A stretch of DNA of 17,238 nucleotides from assembly GCA_904502025.1 (NCBI GenBank), contig CAJGDJ010000036.1:1-17238 (forward strand), read 5' to 3'. The DNA is from an uncultured Muribaculaceae bacterium (GTDB lineage Bacteria > Bacteroidota > Bacteroidia > Bacteroidales > Muribaculaceae). Both the position numbers and the translations under genes were made by a program. Shown here piece by piece: positions 1 through 8,182 of the stretch. Below the pieces are notes generated by a model. That model made no database searches and was not told the DNA's origin. It saw only the letters and a list, made by a program, of their open reading frames with translations. Position 1 is the first letter of the stretch, and every line of letters starts with the position of its first letter.

Positions 1-141
1 ACTTTATTTCGCAAAAAAAGATGGCAACATCTGCTATTATGACATGGATAAAAAAGAGGTCGTTGACACTTATATCCCTGCCGGTGCCCACACATTTCAA
101 TTGGCATCATGGCATGGAGCAATCTATGGTGTGAATGCCGG
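1..141. repeat. 141-base exact terminal inverted repeat, left copy
   Basis: Bases 1-141 are identical, base for base, to the reverse complement of 17098-17238; the next base differs (A here, T in the other copy) and similarity then falls sharply. The repeat lies wholly inside the 5' part of the two paralogous secreted-protein genes. An exact match of 141 bases with both contig ends inside it is what a de Bruijn assembler with a final k-mer of 141 (the MEGAHIT default maximum) leaves when a contig stops at a repeat shared by two loci. The biological repeat probably continues beyond both window ends. Confidence 0.95.
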
Positions 142-1438
142 AGAACAATATTACTATGTCAACGATGAAAACAACACTCTTGGTGATGGAGAACTATATG
201 TAGTGAATAAACGTGAACAAGGTTTTTCAAAATCAACAATCGTAAATAATAAGAATTATGGCGACGGAAAGAACTATCAAGCATTCCTTGACCCATTCCA
301 TATTATGATTGATGATGATAAATTATATTATACTTGTCGTAGTTTCTCAGTAGGAGGAGTAAAAGTGCTGCCAGCAAAAGAGGTGTATAATACACCATAT
401 ATGACCTCTGATGAGGTTCCTGTGTTTGCGACAGCTGATAAATTACCATATTATAATCGTCAATTAGCCTATAGTGCGATTCATGCCGGATTTCAACGCG
501 ATTCAGAAGGTGTTTATTGGCATGCTTTTAGATATAATGGAAATGGTATCTGCCGATATAAACAATCAGATATATATGCGACTTCTTCGCAAGCACAATC
601 GGCATCAATTCCTTATCCTGTGATAGCTCAAGGTATTAAACTATCCGCAATGTTCCTTGATGAGAAAAATGATTATATATATGTATTCTCGGTTAATGCA
701 AGCGATCATGGAGTTTATCGAATGCCGATAAGCACTATTCGCAATGGAGGCTCAACAAGTTTTCCAAGTAAATGGGAATTGATCGATAGCTCTCCTGCAT
801 CAGCTGAAAACACCACAGACAATGAGGGCGTATATGTGCGTCAATTCACAAGCGATGGCAACTATGTTTATTGGGCTTATATTGCTGATGCAGCATCGGG
901 CAATAAATCGGGCATCAAGCGTGTGAATGCAACAGGAACTCCTAAAGTAGAATATGTTGTGGAAGATGTAGAAGCCTACGGTATTTGTCATTATGAATAT
1001 GATGGCACTCGTAGCCCATCGGTAGAAACAAAAGAGCAAACTGCAACATTTGCTATTCCTCGTGTAGATAATGCCACTGAATATACTTTGAATATATATT
1101 TCGATGCCGAAAAGACTCAGTTGGCAAAAACTGTTCACTACGATGAAACCGGTAAAATTATTCCTATGTCGGATTATATCGAATTTACAATCGAAGGTTT
1201 TGAAAATGGGGAATATTACTATGATGTAGTGGCAAAATCAGAATCAGGAGAAATATTAAACAGCTATACCGGCTCATTTGAAATTGAATATACCGGAGTT
1301 GAAAATATTTCTATTAACAATAATACCGTTGAAATTGCTCGTTATGACATCTACGGAAATTTATTGATTGCTCCAACAAAGGGTGTAAATATCGTAAAAT
1401 ATAGCGATGGCACTATTTGCAAAGAATTAGTGAAATAA
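2..1438 (+). CDS. Secreted beta-rich protein with Fn3-like domain and T9SS-like C-terminal tail, 5' partial (copy A)
   Basis: The frame is open from base 2, 14 codons before the first ATG at 44, and that upstream stretch (LYFAKKDGNICYYD) reads like the rest of the protein, so the true start and any signal peptide lie outside the window. The first 320 or so residues after Met-44 hold recurring short strands rich in Tyr, Trp, Gly and Asp (for example DGELYVVNKRE, DEKNDYIYVFS, DGNYVYWAYIAD), suggesting a beta-propeller-like fold. Residues about 325-415 look like a fibronectin type III-like beta-sandwich, with a strand pattern ending in YYYDVVAKSESG. The last 45 residues (ARYDIYGN, then GVNIVKYSDGT, then a basic end) resemble the sorting tail of T9SS cargo or its degenerate Bacteroidales form. 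No catalytic motif was seen and the function is unknown. It is paralogous to the gene at the other end of the window, with about three quarters of residues identical by eye. Confidence 0.85.
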   Translation, partial: LYFAKKDGNICYYDMDKKEVVDTYIPAGAHTFQLASWHGAIYGVNAGEQYYYVNDENNTLGDGELYVVNKREQGFSKSTIVNNKNYGDGKNYQAFLDPFHIMIDDDKLYYTCRSFSVGGVKVLPAKEVYNTPYMTSDEVPVFATADKLPYYNRQLAYSAIHAGFQRDSEGVYWHAFRYNGNGICRYKQSDIYATSSQAQSASIPYPVIAQGIKLSAMFLDEKNDYIYVFSVNASDHGVYRMPISTIRNGGSTSFPSKWELIDSSPASAENTTDNEGVYVRQFTSDGNYVYWAYIADAASGNKSGIKRVNATGTPKVEYVVEDVEAYGICHYEYDGTRSPSVETKEQTATFAIPRVDNATEYTLNIYFDAEKTQLAKTVHYDETGKIIPMSDYIEFTIEGFENGEYYYDVVAKSESGEILNSYTGSFEIEYTGVENISINNNTVEIARYDIYGNLLIAPTKGVNIVKYSDGTICKELVK

Positions 1439-1461
1439 CAAAATACTCCAAGTTATAAAAT

Positions 1462-1500
1462 TGGGAGGCATGCTATGATTATGGCATACCTCCTATTTGT
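1462..1500 (+). terminator. Rho-independent terminator after copy A
   Basis: GGAGG-C-ATGC (1464-1473) pairs with GCAT-A-CCTCC (1484-1493), with one C/A mismatch, a 10-base loop and a following T-rich stretch (TATTTGTTTTA). It lies 26 bases past the stop codon. Confidence 0.7.
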
Positions 1501-1555
1501 TTTATATCCAACTATATTCAACATTTGCCAAAAGTTCACAAAAAGTATTACATAA

Positions 1556-1587
1556 TTTCCATATAACATTGGTTGGCATTATCTTTG
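1556..1587 (+). promoter_or_regulatory. Bacteroidota-type promoter for the YugP-like gene
   Basis: A -7 box TATCTTTG lies at 1580-1587, 20 bases after a -33-like TTTC at 1556-1559. Transcription would begin near 1592, leaving a leader of about 35 bases before the ATG at 1627. This argues against the in-frame GTG at 1600. Confidence 0.65.
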
Positions 1588-1626
1588 TAACATTATAGAG
1601 TGATTTTTAACCTCATTTATAAGATT

Positions 1627-2304
1627 ATGTCAATTTATTTGATTTTTGGCGTTATCGCCCTTGCGAGCTATATTGTGCAAGCTCGCCTAAATAGCAAGTT
1701 TGAAAAATATTCAAAAGAAGCTCTCCCCGGTGGATTGCGTGGTTGTGATGTAGCTCAACGAATGTTGGCACAAAATGGGCTTCACGACGTGAAAGTAACT
1801 CAAGTAAACGGACGTTTAACCGACCATTACAACCCAGCAGACAAAACTGTCAACCTTAGCCCCGATGTATATAATGGCAATAGTGTGGCTGCAGCAGCCG
1901 TTGCAGCTCACGAATGTGGTCATGCAGTGCAACATGCAACAGCTTATTCATTTTTGACAATGCGTTCAAAGTTGGTACCGGTTGTGAGTTTTGCATCTAA
2001 AGTGATGCCTTGGCTATTGCTCGCCGGAATTTTTACTGTCGAGACATTCCCTCAATTATTGCTTGCCGGGATAATTCTTTTTGCATCAACAACATTATTT
2101 AGTTTTATCACATTACCCGTTGAAATCGATGCTTCACGTAGAGCATTAGCATGGCTCAACTCGGCTCACATAACCGACTATACAACTCACGACCACGCCA
2201 AAGATGCCCTTAAAAGTGCAGCTTACACCTACGTAGTGGCAGCACTAAGCTCTCTTGCAACATTAGTATATTACATTTTAATTTATACTTCTCGCAGAGA
2301 TTAA
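1627..2304 (+). CDS. YugP-type membrane zinc metallopeptidase (Zn_peptidase_2 family)
   Basis: A 225-residue membrane protein with a hydrophobic N-terminal segment (MSIYLIFGVIALASYIVQ), a central domain with the zinc-binding HECGH motif at residues 95-99, hydrophobic segments at about 118-160, and a C-terminal membrane segment near 200-220. A third zinc ligand is likely Glu-166 in LPVEIDASRRA. The length, the AAHECGHAVQHA block and the VEIDAS motif all match the YugP family (Pfam Zn_peptidase_2), widespread inner-membrane proteins whose substrate is unknown. The ATG at 1627 is preferred over the GTG nine codons upstream because the promoter at 1580 would start RNA only about 8 bases before that GTG, and because family members begin with the membrane segment. 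The gene appears to be a single transcription unit, with its own promoter and a terminator at 2316. Confidence 0.9.
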   Translation: MSIYLIFGVIALASYIVQARLNSKFEKYSKEALPGGLRGCDVAQRMLAQNGLHDVKVTQVNGRLTDHYNPADKTVNLSPDVYNGNSVAAAAVAAHECGHAVQHATAYSFLTMRSKLVPVVSFASKVMPWLLLAGIFTVETFPQLLLAGIILFASTTLFSFITLPVEIDASRRALAWLNSAHITDYTTHDHAKDALKSAAYTYVVAALSSLATLVYYILIYTSRRD

Positions 2305-2315
2305 GATTAATCTTT

Positions 2316-2348
2316 TAGGGGGATTTTATTAAATCCCCTAATATTTTT
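2316..2348 (+). terminator. Terminator after the YugP-like gene
   Basis: TAGGGGGATTT (2316-2326) pairs with AAATCCCCTA (2331-2340) around a 4-base loop, with one bulged G, and is followed by ATATTTTT. It overlaps the -33 region of the hisS promoter. Confidence 0.75.
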
Positions 2349-2357
2349 GTAACTTTG
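2325..2357 (+). promoter_or_regulatory. Promoter for hisS
   Basis: A clear -7 box TAACTTTG lies at 2350-2357, with a poor T-rich -33 region about 20 bases upstream, inside the preceding terminator hairpin. The leader to the hisS ATG would be about 37 bases and is A-rich. Confidence 0.6.
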
Positions 2358-2398
2358 CAATTCATTTTTAAGCAAAAACAAAAGTAAATATATAAAAA

Positions 2399-3763
2399 AT
2401 GGCACAAAAACCATCAATTCCAAAAGGGACTCGCGACTTTTCGCCAGTAGAAATGGCTCGTCGCAACTATATTTTTGACACAATTCGCGAAGTATTTAAG
2501 CTTTACGGATTCAAACAAATAGAAACTCCGGCAATGGAAAACCTATCAACATTGATGGGCAAATATGGCGAAGAGGGGGACAAACTATTGTTCAAAATCC
2601 TCAACTCGGGCGATTTTTTGCGTGGAGCCGATAAATCTCTTGTTGAAAATGATGATTATGTGCATCTCACATCACAAATCAGCGAAAAGGGATTGCGATA
2701 TGACTTAACTGTGCCATTTGCTCGCTATGTGGTGCAACATCGAAATGAGTTGCAATTCCCATTCAAACGTTTCCAGATTCAACCTGTGTGGCGTGCCGAC
2801 CGTCCTCAAAAAGGTCGTTATCGTGAATTTTATCAATGCGATGCCGATATAGTGGGTAGTGATTCGTTGGTAAATGAAATCGAACTTCTGCAATTGGTTG
2901 ATGAAGTATTCAACCGATTGAAAATCAATATCACCATCAAGCTCAACAACCGCAAAGTACTTGCCGGTATTGCCGAATTGATTGGTGCTCCTGAAAAAAT
3001 CATAGATATCACAGTGGCAATCGATAAGATTGACAAAATTGGAATTGAAAATGTAAATGCCGAATTGCACGAACGTGGATTAAGCGAAGATGCTATCTCA
3101 ACATTGCAACCTATTCTCGCTATCGATGGCTCAATCAGCGAACGACTTGCCCAACTCGAAACATTGTTAGCGACCTCAGAAATCGGGGCTCTCGGTGTAA
3201 AAGAATTGCGTGAAGTAGTTGCCGGCGTTGAAGCATTAGGATTGCGTGCCACTCTCGACCTTGATGTATCGTTGGCTCGTGGGTTGAATTACTATACTGG
3301 TACAATTATTGAGGTTAAGGCTCAAGATGTTGCTATAGGAAGCATCACCGGCGGTGGTCGTTATGACAACTTGACAGGCGTATTCGGACTTTCAGGCGTG
3401 TCGGGCGTTGGTATCTCATTTGGTGCCGACCGCATTTACGATGTTCTTAATACTCTTGATCTTTATCCCGAAGAGGCAAAAGATGCAACACAAGTGATGT
3501 TTACCAATTTCGGAGTAGCCGAAGCCGGTGCTTCAATGAAGATGCTCAAAGAGTTACGTAATGCCGGAGTTAGAGCTGAGATTTATCCCGATACTGCAAA
3601 GATGAAAAAACAAATGGGTTATGCCGATGCGTTAGCGATTCCATTTGTTGCTATTGTGGGTGAAACCGAAATGGCTCAAAACAAAATGATGCTCAAAAAC
3701 ATGACAACAGGTGAACAATCGCTTGCGAGTGTTGAAGAAGCTATCGAATTAATCAAAAATTAA
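2399..3763 (+). CDS. hisS: Histidyl-tRNA synthetase
   Basis: Cytoplasmic class II aminoacyl-tRNA synthetase that charges tRNA-His with histidine using ATP. The N-terminal PKGTRDFSP block is typical of HisRS. Motif 2 is visible at about residues 132-150 (RADRPQKGRYREFYQCDAD), with the ATP-contacting Arg. The histidine-specific loop LARGLNYYTG is at 292-301, and the motif 3 region, GGGRYD at 318-323, leads to GISFGADRIYD. The last 90 or so residues are the anticodon-binding domain (VMFTNFG to IELIKN). At 454 residues it is longer than the E. coli enzyme (about 424) but of the size seen in Bacteroidetes. No internal stops or missing motifs were seen. An outer-membrane protein gene follows after only 21 bases and may be co-transcribed. 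Confidence 0.97.
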   Translation: MAQKPSIPKGTRDFSPVEMARRNYIFDTIREVFKLYGFKQIETPAMENLSTLMGKYGEEGDKLLFKILNSGDFLRGADKSLVENDDYVHLTSQISEKGLRYDLTVPFARYVVQHRNELQFPFKRFQIQPVWRADRPQKGRYREFYQCDADIVGSDSLVNEIELLQLVDEVFNRLKINITIKLNNRKVLAGIAELIGAPEKIIDITVAIDKIDKIGIENVNAELHERGLSEDAISTLQPILAIDGSISERLAQLETLLATSEIGALGVKELREVVAGVEALGLRATLDLDVSLARGLNYYTGTIIEVKAQDVAIGSITGGGRYDNLTGVFGLSGVSGVGISFGADRIYDVLNTLDLYPEEAKDATQVMFTNFGVAEAGASMKMLKELRNAGVRAEIYPDTAKMKKQMGYADALAIPFVAIVGETEMAQNKMMLKNMTTGEQSLASVEEAIELIKN

Positions 3764-3784
3764 TCAGTAAAAGCTACTACGGTA

Positions 3785-4399
3785 ATGAAAAAAATACTAA
3801 CATCAATACTTGTGATGTGTGCCATATTTGGAATCTCTACCGCAGCCGATCTACGTTATGGAGCGATTGCCGGTGTGAGTTTTAACGATTTAAAATTTAA
3901 CCAAGATGGCATAATCGGGGTCAAAAGTAATGTGGGATTTTCTGTCGGAGGATTCTCTGAAATGATGTTTCCCGGCATTGGCTTTGGTGTTGAAGCCGGG
4001 CTGATGTACACTCAACGAGGTGCAACATTGGATATGAACAGATATATCTGGCAAATTGATGGATATGGTATTGAAAATACCCAACTTCATTATATTGAAA
4101 TCCCTATCAATTTGCGATTCAAATATCATCAATTAGATGGATTTGAGGATTATCTTGCTCCATTTGTATTTGGTGGACCAACTTTCTCTATCGGAGTGGG
4201 ACACTCTAAAAATAAAGCTATCGACTTTGCCGGTGGCGAAGTGGGATTGCAAGTTGGGCTCGGTGTAGAAATTTTCAAAAATTGGCAACTTTCGGGATTT
4301 TACAACTGGGGCATGACCGACTGTTTACAAACAGTGAAGCTAATAGATTATACGGCTCGCAACCGTTCATGGAATATCAGATTAGTTTATCTATTCTAA
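3785..4399 (+). CDS. Small outer-membrane beta-barrel protein (PorT / OMP_b-brl_2-like)
   Basis: A 204-residue protein with a signal peptide (MKKILTSILVMCAIFGISTAA, cleavage likely after about residue 21). It then shows alternating hydrophobic/polar strands with repeated Gly-aromatic patterns (GVSFNDL, GFGVEAGLMYTQRG, LHYIEIPINLRFKY, FVFGGPTFSIGVG) and ends in a terminal Phe (RLVYLF), as expected of a barrel inserted by the BAM machinery. The IEIPINLRFKY segment is typical of the outer-membrane beta-barrel family common in Bacteroidota, which includes PorT-like proteins. Length and pattern suggest about 8 strands. The specific role is unknown: there are no channel or adhesin features and the neighbours do not help. 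It begins 21 bases after hisS without an obvious promoter, so read-through from hisS is plausible. Confidence 0.8.
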   Translation: MKKILTSILVMCAIFGISTAADLRYGAIAGVSFNDLKFNQDGIIGVKSNVGFSVGGFSEMMFPGIGFGVEAGLMYTQRGATLDMNRYIWQIDGYGIENTQLHYIEIPINLRFKYHQLDGFEDYLAPFVFGGPTFSIGVGHSKNKAIDFAGGEVGLQVGLGVEIFKNWQLSGFYNWGMTDCLQTVKLIDYTARNRSWNIRLVYLF

Positions 4400-4467
4400 A
4401 AGCTAAAAGTTCTTAGCATTATTGTAATTAAATTATACCAAATAACTTAAATCAATCATAAAAAACA

Positions 4468-5721
4468 ATGGATAGTGCACTTGCCGCCCTCATTGGGCTT
4501 ATTTTATCAATCGTACTTATTATCAAAAAAGTCTCTCCCGTATACAGCCTTATCATAGGAGCCGTTACCGGTGGGCTTCTTGCCGGGTGGGGCTTGGTTG
4601 ACACAGTTGCCAAAATGATTGATGGCGTATCAAGTATGTCGCCTGCTATTTTACGCATTGTTGCAGCCGGGGTGCTTACAGGTATGCTTGTCAAAACAGG
4701 AGCTGCCTCACGAATTGCCCATAGCATAATCAATGCGTTAGGTCAACGGTTTATATTCCTCGCTCTTGCACTATCGGCAATGATATTAACTGCAATAGGC
4801 GTGTTCATTGATGTAGCAGTCATTACTATTGCACCTATCGCCATTATAAGTGGCTGTAAACTCAATCTCTCACGCACAAAACTACTTATTGCATTGGTTG
4901 GTGGTGGCAAATGTGGCAATATCATTTCGCCCAACCCTAATACTATTGCAGCCGCTGAGAACTTCAATAACGCTCCCCTACCCGATGTGATGATGGCAAA
5001 CATCATTCCTGCAATTATTGGCTTGCTTATCACTGTGTTTGTGATTGTGCCAATGATTCCCAAGAAAGATTTAATGACAACCGAACCCGGACAAAAAGAT
5101 AATGAAGAAAATCTACCCCCGTTATGGGCAAGTATAGCCGGTCCTATTGTTACTATTGCACTTATGGCACTTCGCCCAATATGTGGCATTGTTATTGACC
5201 CAATGATTGCACTTCCGGTTGGAGGTATCGTGGGAATTCTCACTACCGGATACTATAAAAAAGCAATGGAATGTATAAACTACGGTCTTGAAAAAATGTC
5301 GGGTATCGCGATGTTGCTAATCGGGACAGGTACTATTGCAGGCATTATATCGGCTTCTACCATAAAAGATGTATTTGTTGAACTATTGTCGGGCATTAGC
5401 AACGGTGGCACATTTATGGCACCTATCTCAGGTGCTATCATGTCGGCAGCCACTGCTTCAACCACTGCCGGTGCAACTATAGCATCAGCATCGTTTGGAG
5501 AAGCAATTATGGCAGCCGGAGTTACTGCTGTGTGGGGAGCCGCAATGGTCAACTCGGGAGCTACCGTTCTCGACCATCTACCTCATGGCTCATTCTTCCA
5601 TGCCACCGGTGGCACAATGGGTATGAATGTTAACCAACGATTGAAACTCATTCCCTATGAAACCTTAGTAGGTTTTATTCTCGCTGTTGGCACAATGCTC
5701 ACATATATGTTTATCGGATAA
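4468..5721 (+). CDS. GntP-family permease, probable glycerate transporter
   Basis: A 417-residue inner-membrane protein with about a dozen hydrophobic segments and no signal peptide. The family signature GGGKCGNIISPNPNTIAAAE starts at residue 145, and a second small-residue-rich segment (AIMSAATASTTAGATIAS) precedes NSGATVLDHLPHGSFFH near the C-terminus. Both are typical of the GntP/gluconate:H+ symporter family, whose known substrates include gluconate, fructuronate, glycerate and serine. The glycerate kinase gene begins 26 bases downstream on the same strand, so glycerate is the most likely substrate. That substrate call is inferred from context; the family call is firm. The 68-base gap upstream holds no perfect TAnnTTTG box, so the operon promoter is not identified. 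A weak 5-bp hairpin (GCTAA/TTAGC, 4402-4417) lies there without a T-run. Confidence 0.9.
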   Translation: MDSALAALIGLILSIVLIIKKVSPVYSLIIGAVTGGLLAGWGLVDTVAKMIDGVSSMSPAILRIVAAGVLTGMLVKTGAASRIAHSIINALGQRFIFLALALSAMILTAIGVFIDVAVITIAPIAIISGCKLNLSRTKLLIALVGGGKCGNIISPNPNTIAAAENFNNAPLPDVMMANIIPAIIGLLITVFVIVPMIPKKDLMTTEPGQKDNEENLPPLWASIAGPIVTIALMALRPICGIVIDPMIALPVGGIVGILTTGYYKKAMECINYGLEKMSGIAMLLIGTGTIAGIISASTIKDVFVELLSGISNGGTFMAPISGAIMSAATASTTAGATIASASFGEAIMAAGVTAVWGAAMVNSGATVLDHLPHGSFFHATGGTMGMNVNQRLKLIPYETLVGFILAVGTMLTYMFIG

Positions 5722-5747
5722 TATAAATAACACAACCATTATATATC

Positions 5748-6875
5748 ATGAAAAAAATCGTCATAGCATCTGACTCATTCAAAGGTTCTCTTTCATCAAA
5801 AGATGTTGCTGAAAGTGCGGCTCGTGGAGTGCATGAAATATATCCCCAATGCGAAGTGATAGAAATAAATGTCGCCGATGGTGGCGAGGGTACTGTTGAT
5901 GCCGTAGTTGAAGCTCTTGGTGGCTCACTCATCACTATCACTGTAAAAAATCCTCTTGACCGAGAGGTAGATGCCACTTACGGTATTGCCGGCACTACTG
6001 CCATTATCGAAATGGCATCGGCAAGTGGCTTGCCCCTTATTGCTATTAAAGAACGTAATCCTGCGAAAACATCTACTTTCGGCACAGGCGAAATGATTCT
6101 CGACGCAATTAAACGTGGCTGTCGCAACTTTCTTGTGGGAATTGGAGGCAGTGCCACAAACGATGCCGGAACAGGAATGTTACAAGCTCTTGGATTCAAA
6201 TTCATAGACAAAAATGGCAATGAAATTACTCGTTGTTGCGGTGGCATTCTTGGCGACATAGCTCAAATCGACGATAGTCAGGTGCCAACCGAAGTGCGAG
6301 AATCAACATTTACAATTGCTTGCGATGTTGACACCCCATTTTGTGGACCAATAGGAGCAGCATACGTGTTTGCTCCTCAAAAAGGTGCTTCGCCTCAAAT
6401 GGTTGAAGAACTCGATAAAGGAATGGCTTCATTTGCAAAAGTTATAGAAGATAAATATGGAATAGATATAGTGCCGATTGCAGGTGCTGGAGCTGCCGGT
6501 GGTATGGGTGGAGCGTTCCGGGCTTTCTTAAATGGCACTCTTCGCAGTGGTGTTGAGATGGTACTTGATGCGATTGATTTCAACAACCGCATAGCCGATG
6601 CCGACCTTGTAATTACCGGAGAGGGAAAAGTGGATTTCCAAACCCCCAAAGGGAAAACGGCTGCCGGTGTACTCGCTCGTGCAAAAAAAATGGGAATACC
6701 CACAGTTGCAATTGGAGGTTGTGTAGAGCCATGCGATGAATTAAATGCTATGGGATTCGCAGGCATCTATCCTATATTAGAAGAAAAAGTGCCACTTGAA
6801 TTGGCAATGCAACACGACTTTGCATCAGCCAACGTAACAAAGACTGTGGCAAAAATTGTAAAGAACTGGGCATAA
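5748..6875 (+). CDS. glxK: Glycerate kinase (GlxK/GarK family)
   Basis: Cytoplasmic kinase that phosphorylates D-glycerate with ATP, most often to 2-phosphoglycerate in this family, feeding lower glycolysis. The N-terminus IVIASDSFKGSLSS (residues 4-17) is the family hallmark. It is followed by VADGGEGTVDA, the Gly-rich VGIGGSATNDAGTGM near 129-143, the GAGAAGGMGGAFRAF stretch, and TGEGKVDFQTPKGKT starting at 290. The 375-residue length is normal and the gene is intact. It follows the GntP permease by 26 bases and ends before a very strong terminator, so the two genes form a compact uptake-and-phosphorylation operon. No glycerate-producing enzymes (tartronate semialdehyde reductase, glucarate pathway) or regulator lie beside it, so the source of glycerate is probably external. 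Confidence 0.94.
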   Translation: MKKIVIASDSFKGSLSSKDVAESAARGVHEIYPQCEVIEINVADGGEGTVDAVVEALGGSLITITVKNPLDREVDATYGIAGTTAIIEMASASGLPLIAIKERNPAKTSTFGTGEMILDAIKRGCRNFLVGIGGSATNDAGTGMLQALGFKFIDKNGNEITRCCGGILGDIAQIDDSQVPTEVRESTFTIACDVDTPFCGPIGAAYVFAPQKGASPQMVEELDKGMASFAKVIEDKYGIDIVPIAGAGAAGGMGGAFRAFLNGTLRSGVEMVLDAIDFNNRIADADLVITGEGKVDFQTPKGKTAAGVLARAKKMGIPTVAIGGCVEPCDELNAMGFAGIYPILEEKVPLELAMQHDFASANVTKTVAKIVKNWA

Positions 6876-6905
6876 TAGATATACATCATACAAAAATAAA
6901 CAACT

Positions 6906-6940
6906 GGAGGTGTGTTAAGCTTAACTAACACACCTCCTTG
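6906..6940. terminator. Bidirectional terminator between glxK and the OmpA-family gene
   Basis: GGAGGTGTGTTA (6906-6917) and TAACACACCTCC (6926-6937) form a perfect 12-bp stem with an 8-base loop. T-rich sequence follows on the plus strand, and the A-rich stretch before it (AAAAATAAACAA) serves the minus strand. It lies between two convergent genes. The top of the stem and loop also form the palindrome GTTAAGCTTAAC. Confidence 0.9.
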
Positions 6941-6970
6941 TTATATTATGCGGTTACTTTATTTTACGTA

Positions 6971-8182
6971 TTATTTTGCAGGGGCAAAGATTACTATACG
7001 ATTCCAATCATTGGTGTCATAAAGTTGAGAATTGCTTCCTTCGGCTTGAATTGACAAACGATTTGCATTAATACCATAACCAACCAATGCGTCATGAACA
7101 TTTTGTGCACGATGACGAGAAAGTTCCATATTATAATCGCTCGTACCGGTCTTTTCATCAGCATAACCCTTAATTACTATATTTTGTTTAGGATTTTCTT
7201 TCAACCATTCAGCCACATTATACACATTTACCATTTCGGTGTCGGTAATTGTAGCCGAGTTGAGGGCAAATCTCACAGTTGAAAGTAAAATAACATCGCT
7301 CTTAGGTGCTGCTACAACAGGTGTAGGCTTCACTTCCGGACATGGTAATTGAGCTTCTGCTTCGGCAAGAGCGGCACTCGTAACAGCGAGCGATGCTCTC
7401 AAGTCATTCACTTGATCATTCAAACTTGCAATATAGCCAAGGTCGCCACAAGGATTATATGCCTTATAATTTCTTCCACCGATGTTGATTGCAAAACCAC
7501 CAATAGCTGTAATGTTTACATCGACAGGTTCACCGTAGGCATAATTGTTGAAGTTGTCGCCATAGAATTGGGCACGACCTTCGATAAAGAAATCGGCATA
7601 TTGACACAAACGGAATCTCAATTGCAAACCGGCAGAAACAGGCAATGTCCATTGATTCGGTTTGTCGCCGTATGAAGTGCGAATCGCAGGAACCCTATCA
7701 CTAAAATCCCACGTACAAGTGCCACCAAGTCCAACAAATGGCACGATGCTAAACACGCGATTTGAGTTAACACCACCTATCGAGTTAAACATATCCCACA
7801 TCAAATCGAAATTGGCACTCACATATTTAGCCTTACTTGGGACAATATTATCCCATTTTATTTCCCCATATAATCCACTGATACGCCAACCAAGATAAGG
7901 TGTCATCCACTTTCCAAAGCCAAGATTATAAGCAGCTGTAACGTGGCGTTCTTCAGAACCATCGGGTAAATAATTTTCTACTAAAGGAACATTAATACCC
8001 GCACCAAATTGTATGAACCAATTGTCTCGCCATGAAGAATAATAGATGTCGTTGCATTGCGACATATCTACAACTGTAACATCTTCTTCTACCACAACAT
8101 AATCATCATTTTGAGCTATCGCCCCCATTGGCATTAATGCAAATGTTACGACCGCTGTCCCTAAAAATAAATTCTTCTTCAT
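6971..8182 (-). CDS. OmpA-family outer-membrane protein with peptidoglycan-binding domain
   Basis: A 403-residue envelope protein that anchors the outer membrane to the cell wall. The signal peptide is MKKNLFLGTAVVTFALMPMGAIAQ, with cleavage near residue 24. Residues about 50-235 form a beta-barrel domain with aromatic strands (NWFIQFGAGINV, YADFFIEGRAQFYG, GGFAINIGG). An Ala/Leu-rich coiled-coil-like linker spans about 249-279, followed by a Pro-rich hinge (CPEVKPTPVVAAPK). The OmpA C-terminal domain covers 297-400 and includes the GYADEKTG motif. Asp-342 and Arg-358 match the diaminopimelate-contacting pair known from OmpA domains. The protein resembles abundant major OmpA-like proteins of Bacteroidales. 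It is a single gene converging on glxK, with its promoter in the AT-rich spacer at 8183-8482. Confidence 0.93.
   Translation of the reverse strand: MKKNLFLGTAVVTFALMPMGAIAQNDDYVVVEEDVTVVDMSQCNDIYYSSWRDNWFIQFGAGINVPLVENYLPDGSEERHVTAAYNLGFGKWMTPYLGWRISGLYGEIKWDNIVPSKAKYVSANFDLMWDMFNSIGGVNSNRVFSIVPFVGLGGTCTWDFSDRVPAIRTSYGDKPNQWTLPVSAGLQLRFRLCQYADFFIEGRAQFYGDNFNNYAYGEPVDVNITAIGGFAINIGGRNYKAYNPCGDLGYIASLNDQVNDLRASLAVTSAALAEAEAQLPCPEVKPTPVVAAPKSDVILLSTVRFALNSATITDTEMVNVYNVAEWLKENPKQNIVIKGYADEKTGTSDYNMELSRHRAQNVHDALVGYGINANRLSIQAEGSNSQLYDTNDWNRIVIFAPAK

Noticed and set aside
1600..1626. GTG start at 1600 for the YugP-like gene
   Set aside because: The TATCTTTG box at 1580 would start RNA about 8 bases upstream, and the family begins at the hydrophobic segment after the ATG at 1627.
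4402..4417. Terminator between the beta-barrel gene and the GntP operon
   Set aside because: The GCTAA/TTAGC stem is only 5 bp and no T-run follows.
4743..5552. Long antisense open frames opposite the GntP permease gene
   Set aside because: They lack promoters, have Ala/Ile/Pro-rich composition produced by reading a hydrophobic gene backwards, and lie entirely within a clear gene. Similar antisense frames opposite hisS, glxK, rseP and the peptidase gene were dismissed for the same reason.
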